The notes: generated by a model from the sequence alone, not told the origin. A stretch of 39,566 nucleotides of DNA from Klebsiella pneumoniae (GCA_945877175.1 CAMCRC010000018.1:1-39566); one strand, 5' to 3'; shown: positions 30,991 to 39,495, numbered from the stretch's first letter. Translations and numbers: made by a program.

Positions 30991-31156
30991 GGCGATGTCC
31001 TTGTTGTTGTTTGGTGGAAACGAGGCCCTAGAGTAGCCGGGATGAAGGCCGGAGCAAAGGGGGACAGCGAATGCCTTTGCAACGTTGGTTTTGCCACAAT
31101 TGGCTGGCTATACTCGAGCCCTCTATGACTTGCAGCCGCCGAGGACCCCCGCAGCC

Positions 31157-31585
31157 ATGAGCTTTGTCTTGTCCGATTTCGGCTTCACCCTGGGCCTGTT
31201 CGTGGCCTTGCTGCTGTGTTTCGACCTCGGTCGGCGCTTCGGCTTGGGACGGCTGTCGCTGGACCCCGACGGCGTTACCAAGGGCTCCGGGCCGGTGGAA
31301 GCTGCCGTGTTCGGGCTGCTCGGCCTGCTGCTGGCGTTCACGTTTTCTGGCGCCGCAACGCGCTTTGAGGAACGGCGGTTCCTGATTGCAACGGAAACCA
31401 ATGACATTGGTACCGCGTACCAGCGTGTGGGCAAGGGGCGCAACTGGTTCTACATGCTGCTTTTCTCCACCACCATCTCGCTGACGCTCTACGTGATCAT
31501 CGACATGGAATATCCCCGCTATGGGCTGATTCGCGTGGATGATGCCGACCAGACACTGATGGACCTCCGGGAGCTGATGCAATGA
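31157..31585 (+). CDS. DUF4239 membrane protein with an internal deletion
   Basis: A 142-residue protein, against roughly 250 in the family (bestrophin-like DUF4239). The N-terminal part is complete: helix 1, then LGRRFGLGRLSLDPDGV, VEAAVFGLLGLLLAFTFSGA, ATRFEERRFLIATETNDIG. The C-terminal part is complete: GKGRNWFYMLLFSTTISLTL YVIIDMEYPRYGLIRVDDAD. They are joined directly at GTAYQRV/GKGRN, so about 100 residues of the periplasmic or cytoplasmic domain and a helix are missing in frame. The start follows CGCAGCC without a strong ribosome-binding site. It overlaps the DUF924 start by 4 bp. Function is unknown and may be impaired. Confidence 0.75.
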   Translation: MSFVLSDFGFTLGLFVALLLCFDLGRRFGLGRLSLDPDGVTKGSGPVEAAVFGLLGLLLAFTFSGAATRFEERRFLIATETNDIGTAYQRVGKGRNWFYMLLFSTTISLTLYVIIDMEYPRYGLIRVDDADQTLMDLRELMQ

Positions 31586-32142
31586 GTATGACCGCGAAAA
31601 ACAACAGCAGGTGCCAGGACGTCCTCACGTTCTGGTTCGACGAGATCACGCCAAAACAATGGTGGACGGTGGACCCGGCCTTCGATGCCTTGCTGCGCGA
31701 GCGCTTCGGGCCGCTGCTGACCCGCGCCGCCCATGGCGAGCTGTTCGGCTGGCGCGCCGAGCCGAATGGGCGCCTGGCCGAGATCATCGTGCTGGACCAG
31801 TTCTCCCGCAACATCCATCGCGGCACGCCCCGCGCGTTTGCCCAGGACCCGATGGCCCTGGCACTGGCGCAGGAGGCCGTCGCCGCCGGCTTGCTGCCCG
31901 ACATCCGCCCGGCGGGCCGCGCCTTTCTGCTGATGCCCTACATGCACAGCGAGTCGGCGCTGATCCACCTGCAGGCAGAGTTCCTGTTCGGCCTGCACGC
32001 GCCGGGCAATCTGGAATTTGAACGCAAGCACAAGGCCATTATTGACCGCTTCGGTCGTTATCCGCACCGCAATGCGATTCTGGGGCGTGAATCCACGGAA
32101 GAGGAGCGCGAGTTTCTGACGCAGCCGGGGTCGAGTTTTTGA
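31582..32142 (+). CDS. DUF924 protein
   Basis: A 186-residue soluble alpha-helical protein of the DUF924 (TPR-like) family: VLTFWFDEITPKQWWTVDPA FD, WRAEPNGRLAEIIVLDQFSR NIHRGTPRAFAQDPMALALA, FLLMPYMHSE and RYPHRNAILGRESTEEEREF. All are hallmark blocks. The role is unknown. The ATG overlaps the DUF4239 stop as ATGA. A REP cluster begins about 50 bp after the stop. Confidence 0.93.
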   Translation: MSMTAKNNSRCQDVLTFWFDEITPKQWWTVDPAFDALLRERFGPLLTRAAHGELFGWRAEPNGRLAEIIVLDQFSRNIHRGTPRAFAQDPMALALAQEAVAAGLLPDIRPAGRAFLLMPYMHSESALIHLQAEFLFGLHAPGNLEFERKHKAIIDRFGRYPHRNAILGRESTEEEREFLTQPGSSF

Positions 32143-32192
32143 GGGGGTGCTGAGCTGCAGGAGCGGGGCCGTGAGTGGGTGTGGGACCCTCT

Positions 32193-32284
32193 GTGGGAGC
32201 GGGCTTGCCCGCGAACAGTTCGCTTGCAAGCAAGCTCCCACTGGCAAGCTGCTCCGCTCTGTTCGCTTGCAAGCAAGCTCCTAC
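32193..32284. repeat. REP cluster covering the end of the DUF4345 gene
   Basis: A plus-strand GCGGGCTTGCCCGC-type copy at 32193-32216 and two minus-strand copies of the second type (TTCGCTTGCAAGCAAGCTCC) at 32218-32241 and 32261-32284. The last one includes the TAG stop of the convergent DUF4345 gene. Confidence 0.88.
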
Positions 32285-32679
32285 GGGCCAGCCTTTTCAG
32301 CCCGCGTCGCCGCCCGCCACGCCAGCGCCGCAATCACCGCCGTGGTGATCTCGTAGGCGCTCGCGCCCCAGGTGTAGGCGGTGACCGGGTCGGGCGTCAT
32401 GAGCGCCGCCAGCAGGCGTGTGGCGCCCACCGCGCCAATCCCCAACACCAGCATGGCGAGCCCGGCGCGGTAGTAGTCAGTGCGCAGCACCGCCAGCAGG
32501 CAGAACGCGCCGAGGCCCGTCTGCAGGCCCCCGTACATGGAACTGATCTCGGCGTAGGCGTCGCCACTGCTCATCACAAGTCCGGCGAAACCAGCGGGCA
32601 GTGCGGGGTTCGCGATGCCCACCAGCCCGTAGGCGATGAACACGAACGCGGAAAGCCACAGGATGAATTTGCCCGGCAT
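32281..32679 (-). CDS. DUF4345 membrane protein
   Basis: A 132-residue membrane protein with four hydrophobic helices. The conserved block ISSMYGGLQTGLGAFCLLAV LR, followed by YRAGLAMLVLGIGAVGATRL LA, identifies DUF4345. Function unknown. The stop codon TAG at 32281-32283 belongs to the terminal CTAC of a REP, so the original C-terminus may have been replaced by REP insertion. The start ATG at 32679 follows AGAGGACTTCAAC. Confidence 0.88.
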   Translation of the reverse strand: MPGKFILWLSAFVFIAYGLVGIANPALPAGFAGLVMSSGDAYAEISSMYGGLQTGLGAFCLLAVLRTDYYRAGLAMLVLGIGAVGATRLLAALMTPDPVTAYTWGASAYEITTAVIAALAWRAATRAEKAGP

Positions 32680-32811
32680 GTTGAAGTCCTCTTGAGCACG
32701 TCAGTTCAGTACATACGAAATATCACAAGACTTTGGACTGCTGTCCGGTGATGCTGAGGGTCCCGAGGCCTCTGACTCAGACCCCACATCCTCCAAAGGA
32801 GTCAACGCGCG

Positions 32812-33618
32812 ATGAATCCTGCCAGACCCACGTCAACCACTCTGTTTCTGTCCCACGGCGGCGGCCCCCTGCCACTGCTGGGCGACCCGGACCACCAGAA
32901 GATGGTGGGCGCGCTGCGAGGCCTGGCGGCCGGCGTCCCGCGCCCGTCTGCCATCCTGGTCATCAGCGCGCACTGGGAAGAGGCCGTGCCCACGCTCACT
33001 GCGTCTGCGGCCCCGGCGCTGCTCTATGACTATTACGGCTTCCCGCCGGAGTCTTACCAGATTCAGTACCTGTGCCCCGGCTCGCCCGCCCTGGCGCAGC
33101 GCGTTCATGGCGTGCTGAGCGCGGCCGGCATGGTGCCGCGTCTGGACGCGCAGCGCGGTCTGGACCACGGCGTGTTCGTGCCTCTGAAGATCATGTACCC
33201 GGAGGCGGACATTCCCTGCGTGCAGCTGTCCCTGCTGAGCAGCCTGGACCCTCTGGCGCACCTGCAGATGGGCGAGGCCTTGCGCACGCTGGACGAAGAA
33301 AGTCTGCTGGTGATCGGCTCGGGCTTCTCGTTCCACAACATGCGCGCGTTCTTCACCCCCGACACGCCCGAGACCCGCGCGATGAACCTGGCCTTCGAAG
33401 ACTGGCTGCGGGAGACCTGCGAGAGCGCGGCCTTCAGTGAAGAGCAGCGCCGCGAGCGCCTGCTGCACTGGGCCGACGCGCCCCATGCCCGCTACTGCCA
33501 CCCCCGCGAAGAACACCTGCTGCCCCTGCTCGTGTGTCAGGGGCTGGCCTGCACCCGCGCCGCCAATGTCTTTTCGGTCCCCATCCTGGGCAAGACAGCG
33601 AGCATGATTCGCTGGTAG
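32812..33618 (+). CDS. ygiD: Extradiol ring-opening dioxygenase, DODA type (YgiD-like)
   Basis: A metal-dependent dioxygenase related to plant DODA and E. coli YgiD, which opens the ring of L-DOPA or similar catechols. The 268-residue product has the expected metal and acid/base residues: His in LFLSHGGGPLPLL, His in LVISAHWEEAV, the DHGVFVPLKIMYPEADIPCV segment and GSGFSFHNMRAF. The C-terminal HPREEHLLPLLV carries the last His. The natural substrate is unknown in most bacteria. ACGCGCG precedes the ATG without an evident AGGAG; CCAAAGGAGTCAACGCG ends 6 bp upstream and provides the site. Confidence 0.9.
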   Translation: MNPARPTSTTLFLSHGGGPLPLLGDPDHQKMVGALRGLAAGVPRPSAILVISAHWEEAVPTLTASAAPALLYDYYGFPPESYQIQYLCPGSPALAQRVHGVLSAAGMVPRLDAQRGLDHGVFVPLKIMYPEADIPCVQLSLLSSLDPLAHLQMGEALRTLDEESLLVIGSGFSFHNMRAFFTPDTPETRAMNLAFEDWLRETCESAAFSEEQRRERLLHWADAPHARYCHPREEHLLPLLVCQGLACTRAANVFSVPILGKTASMIRW

Positions 33619-33635
33619 CCGCGAAATCTCTGACT

Positions 33636-33659
33636 GTAGGAGCGGGCTTGCCCGCGAAC
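33636..33659 (+). repeat. REP palindrome after the dioxygenase gene
   Basis: A GTAGGAGCGGGCTTGCCCGC-type copy starts 18 bp after the stop codon, followed by a degenerate fragment (GTAGGAGCCACCCCTGCC, about 33671-33688). Confidence 0.85.
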
Positions 33660-33689
33660 GAGCCCTGCCAGTAGGAGCCACCCCTGCCT

Positions 33690-34025
33690 GTGGGAGCGAG
33701 CCCTGCTCGCGAACCGCCCGAACCCACCCCGCCCTTCGCTGGCACAACTGCAGGCAGTGGGAGGCCGCCCTCGCGTTCAGCGGCATAAAAGACCCGCACC
33801 GAGTGAGCAAAGAGACCGAGGCTCTTTGCGATGCGAGGGGGTGAGGCAAGCGTTGACCAAGCGCAGCTTGGTGCGCAGCAGAACGACGCCCATCTGTGAT
33901 GGGCGGCTGGAATCCAGGACCGATGCGGGCCAGCCGCAGAACGCGAGGGCGGCCTCCCGCTGCCGGGTAGAATCAGCAAAGAAAGGAGTGTCTTCAGACA
34001 GTTCGCGAGCAGGGCTCGCTCCCAC
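33690..34025 (+). repeat. Nested palindromic element, family 2, copy B
   Basis: Outer REP-like arms 33690-33714 and 34001-34025 are perfect 25-bp reverse complements and use a GCTCGC variant not seen in copy A. Inner arms 33759-33778 and 33939-33958 are perfect over 20 bp. The core begins AGCGGCATAAAAGACCCGCA at 33779 and ends GCGGGCCAGCCGCAG. It includes the stem GCAAAGAG/CTCTTTGC (33807-33829, loop ACCGAGG). It also has two hairpins absent from copy A: CCAAGC-GCA-GCTTGG near 33857 and CGCCCAT/ATGGGCG near 33889. CTTCGCTGGCAC upstream of the left arm is shared with copy A. The 408-bp gap between the dioxygenase and maeA holds nothing else. Confidence 0.85.
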
Positions 34026-34026
34026 A

Positions 34027-35727
34027 CTACCTCGCCCGCGACGCGATGCGCCGATACTCCCGATACTCCGGCTCCCAGAACATCCCCTCGATCGTCTCCT
34101 GCAACACCTCGTCCGGCATTTCAAGCGCATGCCCCTGCCACTGCGCCACGCGGCCCACCTCGAACGCGATGCGCCGGCTGAGCTGCGGCAGATCCGTTAG
34201 TGGCGGCAGCAGCGAAGCGGTGTTGTCGTCGGACACCGGCGCGCTCTGGGCCAGCGTCATGCTGGCGGCCATCAGCATCTCGTCCGTCACCCGCGAGGCT
34301 TTCGTGGCCAGAACGCCCAGGCCGATGCCCGGGAAGATGTAGCTGTTGTTGCACTGGGCGATCACATACTCGCGGCCGTCGTACTCCACCTTGCCGAACG
34401 GACTGCCCGTCGCCACCAGCGCCTGGCCCTGCGTCCACTCCAGCACCTTGGCGGGATGCGCCTCCACCTGCCGCGACGGGTTGCTCAGCGGCATGACGAT
34501 GGGGCGCGGGCAACTGGCATGCAGGGTGCGGATGACCTCCTCGGTGAACAGGCCAGGCTTGCCGGACACGCCCAGCAACACGCCGGCGCCGGCATGGCGC
34601 ACCACGTCGAGCAGCGAGGGCCAGGGGAGTTCTTCACTCGCCTGCCAGCCGGTCAGCACGCCAGGCTCCTGGGCCAGGCGCTGCTGGAAGTCCATCAGGC
34701 CGGGCATGCCCTGGGTGAGCAGCCCGAAGCGGTCCACCATGAACAGTTGCGTACGCGCCTCGGCGGCATCCAGCCCTTCCGCAGTCATGGCGGCGATGAT
34801 GGACTCCGCGATGCCGCAGCCGGCCGAGCCAGCTCCCAGGATCACGATGCGCTGGTCCCGCAGCCGCTCGCCCTTCTTGCGGCAGGCCGCCAGCAGGGTG
34901 CCCACGCAGACCGCCGCCGTGCCCTGGATGTCGTCGTTGAAGCAGCACAGCTTGTCGCGGTAGCGCTGCAGCAGGGGCATGGCATTGGGTTGGGCGAAGT
35001 CCTCGAACTGGATGAGCACGCCCGGCCAGCGCTCGGTGGCGGCGGCAATGAAGCGGTCCACGAAGCTCAGGTATTCCTCGCCCCGCACTCGCGGATGCCG
35101 CATGCCCATGTAGAGCGGATCGGCCAGCAGCTGCGGGTTGTCGGTGCCTACGTCCAGCGCTACCGGCAGCGTGTAGGCCGGGCTGATGCCGCCGCAGGCC
35201 GTGTACAAAGAAAGCTTGCCGATGGAGATGCCCATGCCGCCGATGCCCTGGTCGCCCAGGCCCAGCACGCGTTCGCCGTCGGTCACGACAATCACCCGCA
35301 CCTTGTCCTTGGTGACGCTCTGCAGGATGTCACTCATGTGTTCGCGTTCACTGTAAGCTACGAACAGGCCGCGGGCGCGGCGATAAATTTCCGAGAAATG
35401 CTCGCAGGCATCGCCCACCGTGGGGGTGTAGATCACCGGCAGCATCTCCACCAGGTATTTGCTCAGCAGACGGAAAAACAGCGTTTCGTTATTGTCCTGC
35501 ACAGCCCGCAGGTAGATGTGCTTGTTGATGGGCAGCTCGAAACTGCAGTATTGCGCATAGGCGCGTTCGGTCTGTTCCTCAATGCTCTCGTAGCGCGGCG
35601 GCAGCAGCCCCAGCAGGTTGAAGGCGATGCGTTCGCGCTCGTCGAAGGCAGAGCCCTTGTTCAGCAACGGGGTTTCCAGAAGGGTGGGGCCGGCATACGA
35701 AATATAGAGAGGTTTGCGTGGGCGCAT
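34027..35727 (-). CDS. maeA: NAD-dependent malic enzyme
   Basis: Oxidative decarboxylation of L-malate to pyruvate with NAD, linking the TCA cycle to pyruvate metabolism. At 566 residues it matches the large (non-PTA-fused) NAD-malic enzyme class. Features: [40 protein letters not shown] with the catalytic Tyr, [25 protein letters not shown] for malate and metal, [30 protein letters not shown] with metal-binding Asp, and the nucleotide motif [18 protein letters not shown] specificity is inferred from overall resemblance to MaeA. The TAG stop lies immediately beside copy B of the family 2 element. Confidence 0.96.
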   Translation of the reverse strand: MRPRKPLYISYAGPTLLETPLLNKGSAFDERERIAFNLLGLLPPRYESIEEQTERAYAQYCSFELPINKHIYLRAVQDNNETLFFRLLSKYLVEMLPVIYTPTVGDACEHFSEIYRRARGLFVAYSEREHMSDILQSVTKDKVRVIVVTDGERVLGLGDQGIGGMGISIGKLSLYTACGGISPAYTLPVALDVGTDNPQLLADPLYMGMRHPRVRGEEYLSFVDRFIAAATERWPGVLIQFEDFAQPNAMPLLQRYRDKLCCFNDDIQGTAAVCVGTLLAACRKKGERLRDQRIVILGAGSAGCGIAESIIAAMTAEGLDAAEARTQLFMVDRFGLLTQGMPGLMDFQQRLAQEPGVLTGWQASEELPWPSLLDVVRHAGAGVLLGVSGKPGLFTEEVIRTLHASCPRPIVMPLSNPSRQVEAHPAKVLEWTQGQALVATGSPFGKVEYDGREYVIAQCNNSYIFPGIGLGVLATKASRVTDEMLMAASMTLAQSAPVSDDNTASLLPPLTDLPQLSRRIAFEVGRVAQWQGHALEMPDEVLQETIEGMFWEPEYREYRRIASRAR

Positions 35728-35833
35728 GCGTCACAACTCATGAGAATTCAAGGATGAGAAGGAGAATACCTGCCTTTGCTGCCGGGGTATTGTGCTGGCC
35801 GGACTATTTTTCTGCCAGTGCAGGAGCACCTCG

Positions 35834-36790
35834 ATGATCCGCACGCCCGCGCTGCGCCACCTGGCCTGGCTGTGCACGACGCCGCCGCTGTGGCAGTTCC
35901 CCGACGCCTTTGTGCCTGCCGACTGGTTGCCTTCCGACTGGTACGCGCGCGTGCAGCACTGGGATGCCGCACCGCAGGAGGCGCCCGCCTTCGTGCACGC
36001 GCTGCCCAACCCCCGTCTGGGCCTGTACTTCGAGACGCTGTACGACGCGCTCCTGACGCACCTGCTGGGCTGGCAGGTGCTGGCCCGCAATCTGCCCATC
36101 CGCGCCGGCGGCCTCACCCTGGGCGAGCTCGACTTCGTGGTGCGCAACCCGCACACGGGCGAAGTGGAGCACCATGAGATTGCTGTGAAGTTCTATCTGG
36201 GATATCAGGCACAGCCGCACGGGCCGGCGCAGTGGCTGGGCCCGAACCCGGCAGACAGTCTGGAGGGCAAGGCACAGCGCATGCAGGACGAGCAGAGGCG
36301 CCGCACGCAGTTGCCCGAGGCGCAGGCAGCGCTGGGAGATCTTCTGGTGGGAGCGGGCTTGGTGGGAGCGGGCCTGCCCGCGAACGCTTTTCGCTTGCAA
36401 GCAAGCTCCCACACAAACACTCTTCTCCTCCCCACCCGCCTCTTCATGCCCGGCTATCTCTTCCACCCCCAGGACGGCACCATCATCGCCCTGCCACCGC
36501 AGGTCCCCGCCAATCACGCACGCGGCACGTGGCTACGTCTGGGCCAGGCTTTGCGGGAAGAACGAACGGGATGGGTGCCACTGGTAAAACCCCACTGGCT
36601 GGGACCGTGGCAGCAGACGCAGGTGCCGCAGGATGCGTCGGTGCGCGAAGCGCTGCAAGAGATCGCGCTCAGCGCCACCCCGCGCCTGTTCGCGCGTGTT
36701 GACTGGTATAACGGCGAGAATCTATGGCGCGAGACTGCGCGCTTCTTCGTGGTGCCGGAGGCGTGGCCGGGGCGTGCTGGCAGTGTATGA
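35834..36790 (+). CDS. DUF1853 protein carrying an in-frame REP insertion
   Basis: A 318-residue DUF1853 protein. Conserved blocks: LRHLAWLCTTPPLWQFPDAF, NPRLGLYFETLYDALLTHLL GWQVLARNLPI, GELDFVVRNPHTGEVEHHEI AVKFYLGY (the D, E and VK pattern suggests a PD-(D/E)xK-like core) and LFMPGYLFHPQDG. Between the ALGDLL helix and the LPTRLFMPGYLF block sit 22 codons of REP DNA (36347-36412), translated as [10 protein letters not shown] and LQASSHTN. The frame is kept, so a longer protein may still be made. ATG 35834 follows CAGGAGCACCTCG, a good ribosome-binding site; a Met 14 codons upstream is less likely. It is divergent from maeA. Confidence 0.85.
   Translation: MIRTPALRHLAWLCTTPPLWQFPDAFVPADWLPSDWYARVQHWDAAPQEAPAFVHALPNPRLGLYFETLYDALLTHLLGWQVLARNLPIRAGGLTLGELDFVVRNPHTGEVEHHEIAVKFYLGYQAQPHGPAQWLGPNPADSLEGKAQRMQDEQRRRTQLPEAQAALGDLLVGAGLVGAGLPANAFRLQASSHTNTLLLPTRLFMPGYLFHPQDGTIIALPPQVPANHARGTWLRLGQALREERTGWVPLVKPHWLGPWQQTQVPQDASVREALQEIALSATPRLFARVDWYNGENLWRETARFFVVPEAWPGRAGSV
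36347..36412. repeat. REP cluster inside the DUF1853 coding region
   Basis: A truncated REP (36347-36360), a full plus-strand copy (36362-36385) and a minus-strand second-type copy (36390-36412). Together they span 66 bp, a multiple of three, without an in-frame stop. Confidence 0.88.
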
Positions 36791-36814
36791 GGGGGCGCTG
36801 TCGGAGCGGGCCTG

Positions 36815-36864
36815 GTGGGAGCGGGCTTGCCCGCGAAAGCTGTTCGCTTGCAGGCAAGCTCCCA
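36815..36864. repeat. REP pair after the DUF1853 gene
   Basis: A plus-strand copy (36815-36837) and a minus-strand second-type copy (36842-36864, with one change, GCAGGCAAGC). The rest of the 233-bp gap to the LysE gene shows no ORF; GCAGGCAAGG at about 36938 is a REP fragment. Confidence 0.83.
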
Positions 36865-37023
36865 CACACATGCAATCGCGGGTTTGTGGCAATTTGTGAA
36901 GGATTCTCCGGTCTGCGCGTGGCGCAGCAGTTGCTTGCAGGCAAGGGGGCGTAGCACACTGCGCATCCACATCCTTTTCATGGCCGGCGTTGCCGGCCCG
37001 ACGTACCAGGCTTTGACATCTCC

Positions 37024-37620
37024 ATGAACGATCCACTTCTGTTTGTACTTGCCGCGATGCTGTTGCTTGGCACACCCGGACCCACCAATACTCTGCTGTG
37101 GGTGTCTGCCGCCACCTCCGGCACCCGGCGTTCGCTGCCGCTGTTGCTGGGCGAACTGGCCGGCTATCTGTGTGCCATTACTGCCATTGTTCTGGTGCTG
37201 CAGCCTCTGCTGGACACAGCGCCACAGCTGCGCAACATCCTGGCAGCGCTGGTCGCGGTGTATGTCGCCGTGCTGGCCGGTCGTCTGTGGCAACGCGCAG
37301 ATACCCCAGAGGCGCCGCAGGCGGCCATCACTGTGTCCAAAGTCTTCGTCACCACCTTGCTGAATCCCAAGGCCTTTGTGTTCGCGCTGGGCATCATGCC
37401 GGTCGGCGACCCGGCCATTCTGGGCTATTTCGGGCTGCTGAGTGTCTGCATTGTCACTGCGGGAAGTGGCTGGGTAATTCTGGGCGGGCTGGCGGGCGCT
37501 GCCGTCGGGCCGCGCAATATGGTGTGGCTGACGCGGGCGTCCAGCTTCGTGCTGGCCGGCTTCGCCAGTCTGATCCTGTGGAACACGCTGCAGAGTGTCC
37601 TGCAGGGAACGGCCTCATGA
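37024..37620 (+). CDS. LysE-family translocator
   Basis: Inner-membrane exporter of amino acids or related small molecules, 198 residues with about six helices. The N-terminal LLLGTPGPTNTLLWVSAATS GTRRSLPLLLGELAGY carries the GPxN motif and G-R-GL-like loop of LysE/RhtB proteins. FVTTLLNPKAFVFALGIMPV contains the conserved NPK. The substrate is not predictable. The stop overlaps the marC start (ATGA), so the two membrane genes are co-translated. Confidence 0.9.
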   Translation: MNDPLLFVLAAMLLLGTPGPTNTLLWVSAATSGTRRSLPLLLGELAGYLCAITAIVLVLQPLLDTAPQLRNILAALVAVYVAVLAGRLWQRADTPEAPQAAITVSKVFVTTLLNPKAFVFALGIMPVGDPAILGYFGLLSVCIVTAGSGWVILGGLAGAAVGPRNMVWLTRASSFVLAGFASLILWNTLQSVLQGTAS

Positions 37621-38249
37621 TCGAATACACCGAATACACCAAGATGCTGATCGGCTTGATCGCCATCGTGAACCCGATAGGTGCCGTGCCCATCTTCATC
37701 TCGCTGACCACAGGCCTGGATGACAAGGCCCGCCGAACGATCTACCGCACCACCACGTATGCGGTGTTCCTGATTCTGATGGCGGCGCTGATCCTGGGCG
37801 AGGCCATTCTGGACTTCTTCGGCATCACCATCAGCTCCTTCCGCGTGGCGGGCGGCATCCTGAGCCTGCTGATGGCGATCTCGATGATGCATGCCCGCAC
37901 TACCGACGTGAAGCGTACCGACGAAGAGGCAGAAGAAAGTACCCATATGAACTCCATTGCCGTCGTGCCTCTGGCCATCCCTCTGCTGGCGGGGCCAGGG
38001 GCCATCAGTACTGTCATTCTGTACGCCCATCGTGATGCAAGTCTTCTGCACTACAGCCTGGTGGCGCTGGTGATCCTGCTGTTGTGCGTGCTGCTCTTTC
38101 TGGCGTTTCGTTCCGTCAAATACATCTCGCAATACCTGAGCCAGACGGCCGTGAACGTGTTTGCCCGCATCATGGGCCTTATCCTCGCGGCCATCGCCAT
38201 CGAGATCATTGCCAACGGGGTCAAGGGCCTCTTTCCGGACCTGGCCTGA
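37617..38249 (+). CDS. MarC-family (UPF0056) integral membrane protein
   Basis: A 210-residue protein with six helices. IVNPIGAVPIFISLT is the MarC/NAAT signature near the N-terminus, ITISSFRVAGGILSLLMAIS MM is in helix 3, and VVPLAIPLLAGPGAISTVIL YA is the second signature. MarC is no longer thought to act in multiple antibiotic resistance; the function is unknown. The ATG overlaps the LysE gene stop by 4 bp. Confidence 0.93.
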   Translation: MIEYTEYTKMLIGLIAIVNPIGAVPIFISLTTGLDDKARRTIYRTTTYAVFLILMAALILGEAILDFFGITISSFRVAGGILSLLMAISMMHARTTDVKRTDEEAEESTHMNSIAVVPLAIPLLAGPGAISTVILYAHRDASLLHYSLVALVILLLCVLLFLAFRSVKYISQYLSQTAVNVFARIMGLILAAIAIEIIANGVKGLFPDLA

Positions 38250-38267
38250 AAAGGAGTCTGCACACCG

Positions 38268-38975
38268 ATGTGTGGCCGCTACGTTCCCCCCGACCAGCTG
38301 GCGCTGGAGCAGTTCTGGCGCATCGACCGCAGCAACTGGCTGAGCTGGGCGCAGCCCCTGTTCAATGTGGCCCCCACCACCGTGGTGCCCATCATCGTGC
38401 GCGATGGGGACGGGGCCATCGTGCTCACCGGCGCCCGCTGGGGCCTGGTGCCTGCATGGTGGAGCAAGGACACCTTTCCCGCCCTGACGTTCAACGCCCG
38501 CTCGGAAGAAGCCGCAGAAAAGCCCACCTGGCGCCAGAGTCTGCGTACCATGCGCTGCCTGATGCCGGCGCGGGGCTGGTATGAGTGGAATGAACAGCAG
38601 CTGGTGCGCAGCGAGGCGGGCAAGCAGGTGCGCCAGCCGTATTTCTTTTCGAGTGCGCAGGACGAGGTGATCGCGTTTGCCGGCCTGTGGGCCGTGTGGG
38701 AGCGACCTGGCGCCGAGCCTCTGGTGTCCTGCGCGTTGCTGTCCCGCGAGGCTGCCCCGGGCATCGCCGAGATTCACCACCGCATGCCGGTGGTGCTGCG
38801 GGAGGAAGACTTCGACGCCTGGCTCTCGCCCGCCACCACGGCACAGCAGGTGCAGGGGATGATCGCAGGAGCCCGGGGCGAGTTCCGCGCCTGGCCCGTC
38901 AGCACCCGCGTGAACAGCGTGCGCAACGACGGGCCGGACCTGCTGGACGAAGTGAAGGTCGCGAGTCTGTTCTGA
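38268..38975 (+). CDS. yedK: SOS-response-associated peptidase, YedK/HMCES family
   Basis: Crosslinks to abasic sites in single-stranded DNA through its N-terminal Cys and so shields them. The 235-residue protein begins MCGRY, with Cys2 as the reactive residue after Met removal. Other conserved residues are in LFNVAPTT (Asn33), LTFNARSE (Asn76), ARGWYEW (Glu106) and IHHRMPVVL (His170). AAAAGGAGTCTGCACACCG precedes the ATG, 18 bp after marC. No LexA box is evident in that short gap. Confidence 0.94.
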   Translation: MCGRYVPPDQLALEQFWRIDRSNWLSWAQPLFNVAPTTVVPIIVRDGDGAIVLTGARWGLVPAWWSKDTFPALTFNARSEEAAEKPTWRQSLRTMRCLMPARGWYEWNEQQLVRSEAGKQVRQPYFFSSAQDEVIAFAGLWAVWERPGAEPLVSCALLSREAAPGIAEIHHRMPVVLREEDFDAWLSPATTAQQVQGMIAGARGEFRAWPVSTRVNSVRNDGPDLLDEVKVASLF

Positions 38976-39018
38976 AGGTGCCAGGCAGTGCTCTTGCAGC
39001 GGCGCGCAGGCTTGCCGG

Positions 39019-39495
39019 TCAGCCGCCCTTCGCCTCGGCTTCCGCCAGTGCCGCCAGTTGATCCGCCACCGCCGACCAGCCCGGCACGAAGCCCATCTGG
39101 TCATGCTGCTTCATGGCTTCTTCGTCCCAGTGCCAGGCGCCGGCCCGGTAACGCGTGCCCTTGCCCTCGGGCAGCATCTCCCAGTAGCCGGTCATGAACG
39201 GTTTCTGCGGAATCCAGCCGGCGCGGTACGCATCGGTGGTCACGATGCGCCGTCCTGGAATCACTTCCAGATACACGCCTTCCATGATGTCTCCGCCTTC
39301 GCCATTCGGGCCCCGCATGCGCAGCGCCGTGCGCCCGCCCGGACGCAGATCCATGGCGATCAGCTCGGTGGTCCAGGGTTTGGGGCAGAACCATTCTTCA
39401 ATTCGCTCCACCCAGACGCTCCACACGATGTGCGGCGGCGCGTCAATGTAGCGCTCGACGCTCAGTTCGAAACCATTCTCTGCATTGCCAGTCAT
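39019..39495 (-). CDS. SRPBCC/AHSA1-like protein
   Basis: A 158-residue START/AHSA1-type ligand-binding fold: FELSVERYIDAPPHIVWSVW, VERIEEWFCPKPWTTELIAM DLRPGGRTALRMRGPNGE, GVYLEVIPGRRIVTTDAYRA and FMTGYWEMLPEGKGTRYRAG with DQMGFVPGWSAVADQLAAL. This is the SRPBCC group usually encoded beside VOC/glyoxalase-like proteins, as here. The molecular role is unknown. The ATG overlaps the stop of the upstream VOC gene, so the two are coupled. Confidence 0.9.
   Translation of the reverse strand: MTGNAENGFELSVERYIDAPPHIVWSVWVERIEEWFCPKPWTTELIAMDLRPGGRTALRMRGPNGEGGDIMEGVYLEVIPGRRIVTTDAYRAGWIPQKPFMTGYWEMLPEGKGTRYRAGAWHWDEEAMKQHDQMGFVPGWSAVADQLAALAEAEAKGG

Noticed and set aside
33434-34130. Frames translating the family 2 element (VRVFYAAEREGG-type products)
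   Set aside because: The same element is translated in unrelated reading contexts at 4640 and 33830, and constraint is on base pairing rather than on protein.
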